Shown: positions 23,734 through 35,876, counted from the first letter of the stretch. The stretch is DNA of 64,000 nucleotides from Pseudisothecium myosuroides (GCA_951799445.1 OX637289.1:5795321-5859320), one strand, 5' to 3'. Translations and numbers: made by a program. The notes: generated from the sequence alone by a model not told the origin.

Positions 23734-24061
23734 GGACGGAGAGCAAACTACCGAGACTCTGCAAAGGAGCATAAGAGAGCCTCGGTAGCCAGCTAACTTA
23801 ACCTGGATGAGGAAGAATTACCGTACGTTCAGGTGCCGAAACTTCACGTCAGATTCTGAGGGGTCAATGTCACCTCACACCATTCAGAAGATGACATGTG
23901 GCACTATTTTTCAAAAATCACTTAACTTATGTCAAATCTGACCTTCAGGTAGGTTAATATATATACATGAGCCTCGGCAGTAAGCTATCATAAAATTTCC
24001 ACGTCTTTTACGTAAGGGTACATTCCCATCAAGGGTGAAGGTTTTTTTTTTCCCAGTTATT

Positions 24062-24213
24062 ATGGCCAATTTCATTAAAATGGCGGTATTCTGTGTGCCA
24101 CTTTGATAGTGTGCCATTTTCACCATCTAGGAGAGGTGTAGATTTAGAGCGGGCGTTTGGAACTCTTTTCAGGCCATTTTAAAAGAATATTGCCATTTTA
24201 TTGAAATTGCCCA
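24062..24213. mobile_element. M1-family MITE (~152 bp)
   Basis: Inverted ends GGCCAATTTCATTAAAATGG and CCATTTTATTGAAATTGCCC surround a core with TGCCATTTTCACCATCTAGG. It lies between genes A and B, downstream of A and upstream of the TATA box of B. Five related copies occur in the window. Confidence 0.75.
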
Positions 24214-24844
24214 TATATATCTACATGGGCAAAACATGCAAATGTATAGATGAAATTTAAATTTATCTTTCAAAAGTGAGTACATTAATACCCAAAAGAT
24301 TAAGAAAACTCCCCCACATCCTAAAGAACACACTCCAAGACTTTGGTCCTTTACACATTAAATATCCTAAATAAACATTAAGTTTTATTGTTCAATAAAT
24401 GAAATTCATATGCAGATGTAGAAGTTTGCAAAAAGATGGAAATCAATGCACTTGGGAGCAGCTCGTCATACTGTCGCCATGACCACAAATATTCTAGACA
24501 CTACTGCAGTACTGCCGACCTACTCACTCCAGGACTCCCGGTCTAAGGACCTAGATGATAAAATAGCCCTGTAGAAGTTATTGAGGAAGACCGTATAAAT
24601 GGAAAATTAGAAAAATTGTTCGGGGTGTATCCCCTACGAAAATTCAAAGCGCAAGCTTTAAAATTTGCACCTGATCAATATCTTGATGATCCCATTTGTA
24701 CTAGGAAAACTGACAAAAAAAACATCAAAGCCTGTGATAGGAAAACTAACAAAAACAAAAACAAAAACCCTGTGATAGGATCAGTCAAAACCATGCTGTT
24801 CATATTTCAACAGGCAGAGATTTGACAAGCTTCTGCATATGCCA

Positions 24845-27836
24845 TTAAAGTGGTTCCAATACTGGTGTCGGCGCGGCGCAACACATGTGACGGCGGATCT
24901 TGCTCCAAAATGAGCGGCTCTGTCGCTGAATCGGAGCAGGAACTGGAAGACCTGAACCTGGAGAATCTGGAGAACCTGGAGCAGGGGTAGACGGAGAAGC
25001 TGGAGTCGCTGGAGGTGCATCTGGTAGAGCAGCTACTGGAACAAGCGAAGCATGAGCAGCGCCATTTGGAGCATCTGTTAACTCGTTTGCATTCACGTCG
25101 TCATCCTGTTCCATCGACGGGAGCATTTCACAGCATCAGAGCAATTCGGTAACTACATATCGATCTATTCTAACAAAGATAAAACGACTGGCAACACAGC
25201 AAAGTTTTCAGCAAAGTTAATAGCAAAGCAAGCTCTACTGTTTTAAGAACTGTTTCAGACAGCATCGATCTTAACTATAGAGATTGAATCTTCCTCATTA
25301 TTTGTAGAGAGGTCACCCCATGACCCATGTATCCTCATGAGAAAAAAGGAGGCATTGAATGGCATCCCTAGAATGACACCGTTCATCATTTGGGGAATGT
25401 GATGTACATCTCTTAAAACCCTAACTAGAAACAACAACCTGGTGTTATTGAATAATTGACACTTCCAAAATGAAAAGTGGTATCATTCTAAGGGTACTGT
25501 GTCATCGTATACCCTTTTCTTCTGTAGCAACCTGAATCAAGGGTAAGAATGATCAATATGACCAAAGAGAGACCTCCCATATTTTCCAATATTCTTTCAT
25601 AGTGCTTTCTAAAAGTTCATTAGTTAGACAGTCTAATAGTACTGAAATCATTGTTCGAGTATATCATTAGAAGTACCATGAAGTATCAGTGCGTAATAAG
25701 AAGCATCAGTGCTCACAAGTTAATATACATCAGAGCAAGTTGGGTGCTTTGTTTTGTGTGTACGTAAGTAAGTTCGATGCTCTCCAAGACCTTGACGTTG
25801 AAAACACAAGAATTAATTAGGTGAGAAATTAATAAAGATACTAAGAGACCCTCACCTGAACGACTGGATCCATACGGCCTATACCACCGCGGGCATTGTG
25901 AGCGCGGACCAGCGGTGGTCCCAGAGCTTCGATGAGGATTTCCCTACCTCCGGTATGATCGGCCAATGCTCTCAGCACGGTCTTCTTGACCGACTCATTC
26001 ATCCGAGTCCTGCAACCCAGTAATCAATTCCAAGCATGTGTTAAAATTCCAATTAACCAAATCATCGTATTCATTAAAATACCGAAATTACAAGGAATTG
26101 GGACTTTTCCAGACGGGGATTCTGGATATGCAGATATCTATATCAATCCTAGATTTTGCCTTATAAATCTGGCCAGTATAAATTGAAAAGTTTTGTCAAT
26201 TATTACATAAAATTTTAAGTAATTGTTTACCATACAGAGCAGTATTCAAGCAGAATTGAGTGATACGGAACATTATATTATGTGGGAGAAAACACTTACT
26301 GGCATACTTCGCATGTCATGTCTTTTTCAAGCATAATTCTCGGTCCGAACCACTTGAGCAGGCACATAATGCACATCCTGCTCATGCTTCCTCTACACTG
26401 GCATCCAAGCTCTACCAGAGCCTTCAGGGAGCTGACTGTATCTGTATTCTCGTCATCAGGGCCGCAGCTGTTTCTGTAACAGGTCATCGTAAACCAAAGG
26501 CCTTTCAGACAATCTGTTAATGAATTTAAATAACCACTTTGCAATCATGGATTCATAGACTACCTGGCTTCTCATGAGGCTTATCACTTGTGTCAGTCAA
26601 CTACTATGAATTTAGTTAAATTGGAGCGATTCCAGCGCCGTTGATTGTGACATACAGATGCTCTACACAATGCTCTATAAACTTGAAAAGGTATAGATTT
26701 ACGCTTCAGTCCTCGATAAACGCCAAAGGAGTGGAATACGATCAATTTAACCAAAGTTGACCGTGTAACTGCTAAATAAATGGAAGACCGCTAAGATCAC
26801 AGACTGGAGGATCTGAAATGGATGCGAATTGAAGCTGGGAGTGGCCCAGAATTCGTCGCATCCGTGATTAACAACTTGATCATCAATCGATGGTGGAGGA
26901 TATATAATTATAAAATGTATCTTAATTTCAAACCTGCAGATATGAGTCACATTACTGTCATCTTCCGAATCTTCCCTGGAAACATTCACAACATTTTCAC
27001 AAGTTGCAGTCAGTATATTAAATTAAATATTTCCATCTCTATCGTGACTTAAATTTTGGACTCTTGTCCAATCCTTTAATTAGGCACTCTGAAATGCGCT
27101 AAAACGTTTCAACAAAACATGAGATTCGTACCTGATAAGTTCCAAAGGACCAAGATGCAGTGCACCGAAGCCGTTGTCCTCCACCGACCTGCAAGTTTAA
27201 TAATGCAGCAAGGTTATGAATGCAGGAAACTCTAACACTTGTTGCGTCTGAGTAGTACTAGCTCCTAGAACGGAAATTAAATCACTAGATAGAATTGATG
27301 TACCGAGGCACGGAGATCGGCGGAAGAACGAGCTCTTCTTCATCATTGGAACCAGCTCGGTGAGTGCCGACGTTTTCCATTTCGAGCTCCAGAGACGGAT
27401 GAACAAGATCTACTTCACTATTCGTGTCGGAGTGATCAGCAGAGTCGGTGAAAATGAGATCAGCAAAGCCATTACTGGCGGCACCAGCATTGTCAATACC
27501 AGCGTTTTCCACGTCGAGCTCTAGAGAAGGAAGAACAAGGTCTTCTTCACTACTCGTGTCGGAGTGATCAGCACGGTCGGTGAAAATGCGATCAGCAAAG
27601 CCATTACTGAAGGCACCAGCATTGTCAATACCGGCGCTTTCTACGTCGAGCTCTAGAGAAGGAAGAACAAGGTCTTCTTCACTATTCGTGTCGGAGTGAT
27701 CAGCATGGTCGGTGAAAATGCGATCAGCAAAGCCATTACTGGAGGCACCAGCATTGTCAATACCGGCGTTTTCCACTTCTCGCTTCACAAGTTGAAGCCA
27801 AACACCAGGACCGGTAACAGCAGGATCGGTAGCCAT
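24845..27836 (-). CDS. divergent RING-CH protein with 44-residue repeats, gene A
   Basis: The six-coding-exon model is 27836-27304, 27188-27132, 26975-26934, 26473-26300, 26009-25856 and 25105-24845. All borders are GT/AG and in phase, giving 406 aa. Residues 21-152 are three 44-residue acidic repeats (unit core GFADRIFTD, ADHSDT, EEDLVLPSLEL) plus a partial fourth. Residues 210-268 align with the RING-CH finger of gene B, but Cys spacing is C210-x3-C214 instead of x2, and Cys245 replaces the zinc-binding His. All eight positions could still hold metal as an all-Cys site, or the finger may be dead. Next comes ADHTGGREILIEAL, matching gene B. The tail (321-406) is Pro/Ala-rich and has no membrane helix. 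The start at 27836 lies three bases after a splice acceptor (TTTCAG|AAC). It is probably a neofunctionalised or decaying paralogue. Confidence 0.75.
27305..27776 (-). repeat. 132-bp in-frame tandem repeat, 3.5 copies, in gene A
   Basis: Three 132-bp units (27776-27381) and a partial fourth encode 44-residue repeats. Units are highly similar (GAGTGATCAGCA and GCAAAGCCATTACTG recur on the plus strand), so expansion is recent. They keep frame and lie in one exon. Gene B has a single related motif, EDDVLMVP, at the matching exon end. Confidence 0.9.
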
Positions 27837-28784
27837 GTTCTGAAATAACATCCAGATATATCATGTCATCACTTTGGTCAGTTCGTGCCTTAATATGATC
27901 GAGACTAATGCATGGCATTACTGGTTAGTACCCTGAACTTGATCTACTGTAAAAGCAAGCATTGTTAGTCAACTTCTGAACCTGCTTTTAGAGTCCGGTA
28001 GATTTAAAAGTAGCATATTCGATTATTATATAAGCTAGAAGAGCGACGAATATTATCACGGACACGGTGTAAGCCCAAGTTTAGCGAATTCATGGCTCGA
28101 GTCTGCATGTCTTGTAAGTTGTAACCCTGTCAACAGCCAAAAGAACCTGAAAAAGACGATCGTCGATATGATGCAGGCGGTGGGACAAAAAGATAGCTAG
28201 CAATACATAGCTAGTACAGAATTATTGCAAAACTTGGGTCTTAGCAACGAGAAATTCATGTAAAACTTCAATTCTAGCGTCTTTTTGTGCGCTACTGCGC
28301 TCTGAACCATCAAAGGAAAGGTACGACTAAAAAGAGAACTATCTGAGTATTCTCGTTAACATACAGAAAGCACACAACACAAGGTAATTCAATTAACTGA
28401 AAAGCAAATGGCAACCCTTGACAGATCGAGCAACACCTCAAAGGCTAGGCTCGGCCAGGTTAACTGCAGCAAAAAAGAAAAGCACCTTGCTACTTTGCTA
28501 GCTTAATTACACCGATTGCAAGCTTTCCGAAATGACCGATCAGAACTGCACCGGTGAACCAAATTTAACTAGTTCATCGAAAAGAAGCGACTTGCGGAAT
28601 GCACAGAACCCAGAAACTCACAGAGAGAAATGTTAGTAGCACGTCTGTAGGATTGGCTTAACCTTTCTTGGAATTGAAGTTCTTTGCAATTGATATCAGA
28701 AAACAAAAAAGTTTGGGCAAATTAAAAGACAAAAACTGTAGAATTAAGAGCATGGAAAAGAATTTGGGACAGGGATTTCCGTAC

Positions 28785-28900
28785 CTCCGGACGTACGTTC
28801 TCTCAGCTCCAGCAGTCCACACTCGACAACAAACAGCGCTGCAGCAGCAACAGCGACAGACAACAACAACAGCACTGGAGCGCCTGCAAATGAGTCCGAG
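28785..28900 (-). other. probable gene A 5'UTR exon
   Basis: A (GTT/GCT)n-rich, less AT-rich segment ends at a donor (CCGGAG|GTACGG, GT at 28784-28783). Splicing to the acceptor at 27841-27840 would give a leader intron of about 945 bp. The upstream limit and promoter are unclear because no convincing TATA box is visible. Confidence 0.4.
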
Positions 28901-29108
28901 GAGCACCAGCTTGAGGGAAGAAATAGCCAAAGAGCTAGGGCAGACAGCAAATGTCATAGGACCATGACTTGCAAAGACCTACTTTAGTAGCTTGGTCGTT
29001 AATATGGTTCATCTCGACGGTAAGAGCAATTGAGCATTTGAGAATGAGAATGGTTCCTATCAAGTTAAATAATCAAGTTATCCAAGGTGAAAAGAACTTG
29101 TTTTCTTC

Positions 29109-30266
29109 ACTTTAACCCCTAAAGGACCGAGGCTTTTTTTCCATATGGCCAATATCATTAAAATGGCGGTATTCTGTTAATTTGGCACTTTTAGCATAGT
29201 GTGAACTGTTTTTTCTGTACCAGAATTTATATTAGTACTAGATTTTTGAAATTTACACTTATCCTAGATATCTGAAATCAATACCAATCCTAGATTTTGC
29301 AGACTGTGAGGTCTGATATCTATGTTTGTTCTGGATTTTTGAAATCTAAAACTGACCAAGATGTTAGCAATGTATATTTGTCCTAGATGTCAGGGTGTGA
29401 AAATGGCACATGGAATACCGCCATTTTAATGAAATTCACCATCCATTAATAAAACACTCAAAACTGCCATTTCTATTGCAAAGAGTAAAAAAAGTTAAAT
29501 TTTTTTTTTTTTTTTTCTTTATGTCTAATCGTAGGATTTTATACTAAACTAGTGCAAGTATGTATGGAAGAAATTTAAAAAAAACTTTGACCACCTAGAT
29601 TGCAAGATATTTGCATCCAAACTCCAAAGTGAAGAAAACAAGTTTTTTTTCACTTTGTATGTGAAGATTTTTTGGCTTCAAATCTTCTTAACTTAAAATT
29701 TTTGTACTATAAATTTTGATTTTTTTAATTTTCTATACTGAATATTTGAGTTGAAAATCTATAAAAAAAAATTCAAGAAAAAAAACTTAAATTTCACTCT
29801 ATAAAAAATAAATTCAAGAATGAAGGAAAAACAAAGCCATTAATAGCTTTAAGATGGAATTGAAACACAATAATTCCAACGGTGAGATTATTCTAGAAAG
29901 AAAATTTAACCATTTCTAACAATTTTTTTGAAAAATTGTTAAATTTACATTAAAAAATGAATCTTATGAATTATTTTTCTAATAAGACGTTCACTGAGAT
30001 TGCTCAAAAAACTAAGATTGTCTATAACTTTTTCATCACAAGTTCAAATTGAATGAATCAAAGCTTCATGTGTAAACAAACTTATAATATTTTAGGAATT
30101 TAAAAAAAATTATTTTGACTTTTTGTGATTTTTTTGTGTTGCCCATCAATCTTCATTTTTGGCTTGTTGTGCCATAATTTTTCTCATGGACACCAATTGA
30201 AATAAAAATTGTATATCTACAAAGCTCTTGCAAAACTACACAATTTCAAAAAAATTCACAACAAAT
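29109..30266. repeat. PB-family element, 3'-truncated, with M1 insertion
   Basis: It starts TTAACCCCTAAAGGACCGAG, followed by the family body (AAAACTGCCATTTCTATTGCAAAGAG; AATCGTAGGATTTTATAC; TAGATTGCAAGATATTTGC) as at 48.1-48.3 kb. An M1 element interrupts it at 29148-29443. The right end is missing where NG-type sequence begins near 30267. Confidence 0.65.
29148..29443. mobile_element. M1-family MITE inserted in a PB element
   Basis: The ends ATGGCCAATATCATTAAAATGG and CCATTTTAATGAAATTCACC are inverted repeats. The uninterrupted PB copy at 48.12 kb reads straight across the insertion point. The interior contains several CCTAGAT and TTTTGAAAT repeats. Confidence 0.7.
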
Positions 30267-30313
30267 TGAGACAGGGTCATTGCATGAAAGAGTGGTAATG
30301 GGTATTTATCATA

Positions 30314-31048
30314 GGGTTCATTGCAAGAAACACACCCCATTTTTTGTAGCGTTTTGCACAATACTGCTGAATTTTTTGGGAGTATTTTAAAATTAGAAAA
30401 TCAATTTTTAAAAAATATAAAAAATATGTCCAATGTATACACCTTTATGAAGAAGGTACACTAGGAAGGAAAAGCATAAAAAAATTCCCTAAGTAGGAGA
30501 ACTAGAAAAGTGCAAAATCTCATGAAAATTGATAGTTTGACATTTTAATTTATAAAAAATAGGAAAAGAAATTTTTAAAAAAACTAAAAATTGGCCATTT
30601 GGGAAGAGTTGATGATGATGAGATTTCACTAAAAAAATGATCTTAGAACCGTCTTCATTGTTCAAAAATTGCGTGCAATAGGAGTGTTGTTTGCACTCAT
30701 GTGGAGGACACAAAATAAAATATTTTTAGATTCCCTTTGGTAGGAATATGCTTTCCTACCATGAAAATAGACCATGAAAATTTCAGCTCTAGATTGTTAA
30801 ATTTGGGGACTCCTAACGTAGTAAAAAACCCTAAACCTCAAAGTGTGACAAATTAACATAAATGATTTTTAAATATAAAAAGATTTTTGAAAATTTCTAA
30901 AAAATAATAGATCTGATAAACATCAAGTTAGGCACAATCTGTTGAAATTTCATGTTCATTGGACTTGTATATAAAAAATTATTGCAAAAGATAACAAGAT
31001 CACTCCAATTGTGACAGAGAATAGTACAGGTGTTTCTTGCAATGACCC
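30314..31048 (+). mobile_element. NG-family non-autonomous element, complete (735 bp)
   Basis: It runs from GGGTTCATTGCAAGAAACAC to GTGTTTCTTGCAATGACCC, inverted ends of about 19 bp flanked by TA or ATA on both sides. It has no coding capacity. It is the best-preserved copy and the reference for the family (others at 7.5, 19.0, 31.1, 35.9, 38.9, 57.9 and 59.8 kb). Confidence 0.75.
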
Positions 31049-31050
31049 AT

Positions 31051-31738
31051 AGGGGGATTGCTGAAACTTTTTTTTGCGATAACTTCTGAAGCATGACATG
31101 TATAAATTTGAAATTTTTATTAGAGATGTTTGTCTTGAGTGTAATCATATCTCATATTATTCAAAAATTAAAAATAATAATTTTATATTTAAAATCAATT
31201 AAACATAACATGTCACGTTTGGAATTTTAGAGGTTTTGAGTGCTATGAAGTCCCCAAATTTAATGATTTAGAGCTGAAATTTCTATGGTCTATTCTCATA
31301 GTTATAAGTCATGTTTCTACCAAGGGAAATTTAAAAATAATTTATTTTATGTCGTTGACGTCTATGCAAAAAGGCTCCCTTGCGTGCACAATTCTGAACA
31401 TTGAAAATGGTTTCAAGATCATTTTTTGGTGAAATCTCTTCACTATGAAGTCTTTCCAAATGGTCTAATTTTAATTTCTTTGAAAATTATTTTTCTTGTC
31501 TTTTACAAATTAAAACGTCAAAGTATGTATTTTCTTCAAAATTTCAACTCACTCTTTTACCAAAATAACTTTTGACCTAGATTTTTTAGGTCTAAAATTT
31601 TGGTGTTATTCTATTTTTAGTATTATACTAATTATCCTTATTTTATTTTATTTTTAAAAATTTGTATGCAAAAAGCTCATAGTATTGGGAGTACTAGCCG
31701 AAAACAGTCAAGAAATTGACACTCTTTCTTGTAACAAC
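31051..31738 (-). mobile_element. NG-family element, inverted next to the previous copy
   Basis: It begins GGGATTGCTGAAAC and ends TCTTTCTTGTAACAACC. The interior (CTTGAGTGTAATCATATCTCAT, TTTAGAGCTGAAATTTC, AAGGCTCCCTTGCG) parallels the copy at 18975-19710 and is the reverse complement of the copy 30314-31048. Confidence 0.65.
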
Positions 31739-31769
31739 CTGACAGTAGGAACATATTTGTACCCAAATT

Positions 31770-32025
31770 GTCTCTTGAGGAAAGAAATGGTCTTTTAGGG
31801 TTTAAAGTTTAAACGTAAATGTCTTGCAATTTGTGCGGTCAAAGTTCTTGAAATTTCTTCTGCACATTCTCTATTTTTCATGCTAGTCTAGTAAAAAATC
31901 CTACAATTAGATGTCCAAGAAAAACAATTTACAAAGTTTTTGCTCTTTGCAAATTGCAATAGAAATGGGAATTTTGAGTGTTTTTTGATGGAAAAAGGCC
32001 TTGATCTTTTAGAGGTTAAATTACG
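31770..32025. repeat. PB-family fragment
   Basis: Body text (CTTGCAATTTGTGCGGTCAAAG; AAATCCTACAATTAGATGT; TTTTTTGATGGAAAAAGGCC) is the reverse complement of PB sequence. It ends TCTTTTAGAGGTTAAA, a PB-like terminus. The rest is deleted. Confidence 0.5.
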
Positions 32026-32284
32026 TAGGTTTTTGTTGGATCTTGTTGGTAGTCCAAGGGTGATTTTAGATTTTGTTGGATTTCGGTGGTAGTCTAGACT
32101 CTAGACTCTAGAGAGGATTTTAGATTTTCTTAGCATGCATTTCTTGAACAACATATGTAGTTATAAATTTTCAAAGTGATGAAAATAGGTGTATTTAGTA
32201 TTGACCCTAGCTAGACTATCATGAATAGTGGTTGTAGGTCTTAGGCAAGACTTTGTAGTGGTTGGTTTAGAAATGGTCAAATGG
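32026..32284. repeat. R repeat copy B (unoccupied CACTA site)
   Basis: GTTGGATCTTGTTGGTAGTC, then GATTTTAGATTTTCTTAGCATGCATTTCTTGAACAACAT, then AATTTTCAAAGTGATGAAAATAG match the R sequences flanking the CACTA-type element at 9.6 and 17.5 kb, but with no insertion between them. It is in turn interrupted at 32285 by a TIR element. Confidence 0.7.
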
Positions 32285-32920
32285 CATTAGAGACCATTTG
32301 AGGTCACTGGAAGTCCTTTGTGGGTAGCCGCTTGTGGAAGAAAGGATGGTGCCACCTGTGTTGTCCACTATGTCACCAATGCTGCCATGCTGCCAATGAT
32401 GTCAGTGGAATTCCAAGAGTGTGGCCAATGAGGAAGGTTTGGCCACAACCTAGGTGGAATGTGGACAATTTGTGGGTCTATAAACTATAATTATTTTATG
32501 GAAGCACGGCAGTTGACAATGGCCTTGTGCTCGAGTTCCTTGTATGCATTCTCAAAGGATAAACACTTTTTGATTGAATAACTTCAATATAATAAGCTAT
32601 GAAGGATTTGAAATGAATACTTTAACCATCAAAATGAATAGTTTAACCAACAAAGAGAGTACCACTTGTGACTTGTCCTAATGTGCGAACAATTTACTCA
32701 CTGCAAGAACTTGACGTGACTGGAGTTTTGGCAGCATGTGTGACACTGTTGACACATATGGAGACATGTGGATGTAGCTTAGTACCAGTAGCATGGAGAT
32801 GTAGACATCTGAATGGCTGCCCATCTATAGCTGGAAGCTTGCCCGCCCAAAATTCTAGAGATTTATCTTGCTCGAGGCCACTGTATAAGGCCTTCCAACG
32901 ACCTCAAATGGTCTCTAATG
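32285..32920. mobile_element. TIR element of 636 bp, class unknown
   Basis: The ends CATTAGAGACCATTTGAGGT (32285) and ACCTCAAATGGTCTCTAATG (to 32920) are inverted. The match runs to about 29 bp, with two mismatches. If the element proper starts at GAGACC, the flanks are TA on both sides. The interior has an 87-residue plus frame (32668-32931) with no recognisable domain. Confidence 0.7.
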
Positions 32921-34332
32921 ATTACAATTAAGTACAAAGAATCATCTTTGGTGTTTGTTATATTTGCCATTGAACTGTCAGTTTTGTTAGATACTTACAT
33001 AGTTACATTGACACAATTCTAGGTGGCAAAAATTTCAACATTCATCTAAGTGCACAATTTTGTTCCAAAAAATAGGATTGCTATGGATTTATCATTTACA
33101 TTGTGCAACCTAGAACATACAAAAGTTGTAGAATTCCACATATTTTAAAAATTGGTGTTTTCTAATACAAATCTCGGAGATTGTACACTGATCGAAAATG
33201 TGAAATAATATGGTCAGTAATAAACTAATAATACTTTTGGTAACATTAGAAAATATTCAAAAAGGAGGTGTGCCAAGTGCATATTGATAATTTCAAAATA
33301 TTTGTACACAACTACATGACTCAAGATATAAACTTTTGAAGTATTATATCATTTAAAAGGGAAGAATTAACCAAAAAAAACACATAATTGATAGTAGTCC
33401 AAAAATGAGATATGGAAATGTATTGGCTAATTTATTTGTAAAATTTATGGCAAAAATACATGCTATTTTAATCATAAATCACTAATTTATAAAATTATTC
33501 TATTTTTCATATATATATAATATGTCTTTTAGGTAAAATGGTGATAATCAATGAAATACAAGCCTCAATGAAGCATGAAATTGAATCTTTAGAACATGAC
33601 AACATCTATTATTTTTGGAAGTTTTTTATTTAAATGACACCAAAGGTTGCAAAAAAAACTAGCTAAATATTAACCTAGGTCATTAGATATCATTGAATAA
33701 TTGACGCTTCAATGAATGATAGGTGGTTACAATCAAATTAAGGTAGCATCAAAGGTATTTATTCCCAACAATTTTAGATTTTTAGCCCACATCAATATAT
33801 CAAACAAGTCCAAATTTTAAGTAGAATTAAATATGATTTCATCAAATGTAGTTTTTAACTTTCTATATTTATAATGTATAAGAGAAAATCATCTCAATTT
33901 TACAATTTGAAGTCATTTTAATAAATAATGAAGTTGAAAAAATATTTTTTATCTTGTTTTAAAAAAATCTTCAACAATAATCATTTGAAAATTGAAATAT
34001 CAAATAATGTCATTTTGATACCATTTTTGGATATGAATGGCATAAATTTATGCATTATGTAAAATAATTAGATTTACACGGATAAATATATCCAAAAATT
34101 AAATTTCTTTAATCATTTTGATTTCATATGCGTGTAAATTTATTTTTTTCATTTTACAATATTTTCAATTGATCAAAATGAAAAAAATCAAACTTTTGAG
34201 GCTTAAGCAAAAATAAATAAAGCAGTATGTCCATAAAGTAATATCCAAAGGTTCCAAACCTTGACACGTGTAACACTCAGGTGGTCATTATAGGGGTACC
34301 AATGTACCATTTATACTTGTCTCTCTTTCCTT
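32921..34332. other. AT-rich non-coding stretch
   Basis: No gene, no delimitable repeat and no long open frame are seen. It is probably old decayed repeat. Confidence 0.4.
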
Positions 34333-34527
34333 CTACACTGAATAGGGGTATTAAGGGGACCAAAAAATTAAAGGGACTTATCTTGGAAAACTGTAGATGT
34401 TTGAAACATGATGTACAACCCCCGGACACTTCAATAACTATTGATGTACAGAAAAGGTAGATATTTATATAGTGTGCAATGTCGATTAATTAGTATGGGG
34501 TCCCCTTAATACCCCTATTCAGTGTAG
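34333..34527. mobile_element. 195-bp MITE with perfect 29-bp inverted ends
   Basis: The left end CTACACTGAATAGGGGTATT (34333-34361) is the exact complement of the right end (34499-34527) over 29 bp, through AAGGGGACC. If the outer CTA/TAG are host, the element is CACTG...CAGTG with a TA duplication, as in Tc1/mariner-derived MITEs. Perfect ends imply recent insertion. The interior is non-coding. Confidence 0.88.
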
Positions 34528-35876
34528 TGAAACCATCTTCTAAATGATTAGTTTTGAAAGAATTATTTTCATACATTAGAAATAAAAAATATATATACTT
34601 ATAAAAATTAAATTATTTAAAAAAGAATTAAACAAAAATCCGACGGCGCATAGTATAAGCTGACTTTCACTAGTAAAATTTTCTTTGAGTTAGTTTGGGC
34701 TAATATTTTTCCTATTGCATATTTTCATACAGTCAAACAACCTTTGTAACCTTGGGTTAAAATTTTCTCTAATGTTAGATTTATGTTATATAATGACTTA
34801 ATCTCTAAATGTTCAAAGAACTATATTTTGGTATTGACTAAATTTTGAAGTTAAATAAAATCTTATCAAAATACTATTTTTGGATATTTTTATTTTTAAT
34901 AGAACATCCTTTAAATTTTATTTTAAATGATCATGATTTGATTTATAAAATAATTATTTATAGGTGATTGCAAAAAAAGATTGATTGTTTTTATATCTTT
35001 TTGTCAAAAATTGGATTTTTCCACTAAAAACTATAAGTAGTGAAAGAGAGAGTTCTTTGGTTGATTTTGGATCGTCAATCACACTATAGAGTAGTACAAG
35101 AATTGATTCCCTTTGGATTACACTTTCTAACTAATAGAAAACTAGGCTACCTCTAAATGGCGGATGAATTATAAAGATTGGACCCAAACATTTTGTAGAA
35201 AAGTTTTAATCCAAGTTCTATGACTCAAATAATGAAACAATTTCAGAACTATTAAAGAAGACTAACTAACAAGGAAGACTTAATTTGAACATAAAAACTC
35301 TTGGCACATATATTCAAAGCCTTTGTCACTGTCCAAGACAAATTACTTTGAGAATGGATAAAGATTGGACAAAACTAAACAACACAAAGAAAGAGAATTT
35401 TGAGATTGGTGGACAACATAAGGTCAAAGTTTTGCGGTAGAGAGGGAAGTACAATGAAAGGAGACAAAGAAAGCAATTAGTTAATACAATCTAAAATAAA
35501 GGATGAGCTTTTTAGGAAACAAAACATATCAAGTTAGTGTTATGATTTAATATTGACTAGAATGTCATAAATTATGACATGTGTCTTAGCATGCCAAGCT
35601 ATATTCATGGATTCTTTTCTTCAATGCTAAAGAGTTAGTTAACTAAATTCAAATATAACAATTTCTATTGCATTAAAATGCATTATATGTGATTAAAATC
35701 ATGTCTTATAAAAATGTGAGTTGCATAAAAAAAGACTATCGTATCCATTGTGCCCATTCTAAAGTAGTGGATTTCACACAAATGAGTTCAACGTCTTCAA
35801 CAAAGTTTATTGAATTCAAAGTCAAGCACTCAAGCCCACAAGTAATCCAAAATGAGTTCTCTTAGAACTATGAATG
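34528..35876. other. AT-rich non-coding stretch
   Basis: I see no gene, RNA gene or delimitable repeat. There is no frame of 60 codons or more. Confidence 0.4.

Noticed and set aside
24616..25020. Additional frames around the last exon of gene A (24616-24825 plus, 24781-25020 minus)
   Set aside because: They are alternative-frame shadows of the Pro/Ala-rich terminal exon or low-complexity A-rich sequence.
28658..28967. Overlapping frames of 99, 99 and 68 aa at the gene A leader
   Set aside because: They arise from GTT/CAA-rich leader sequence on both strands and cross the probable 5'UTR donor. There is no domain support.
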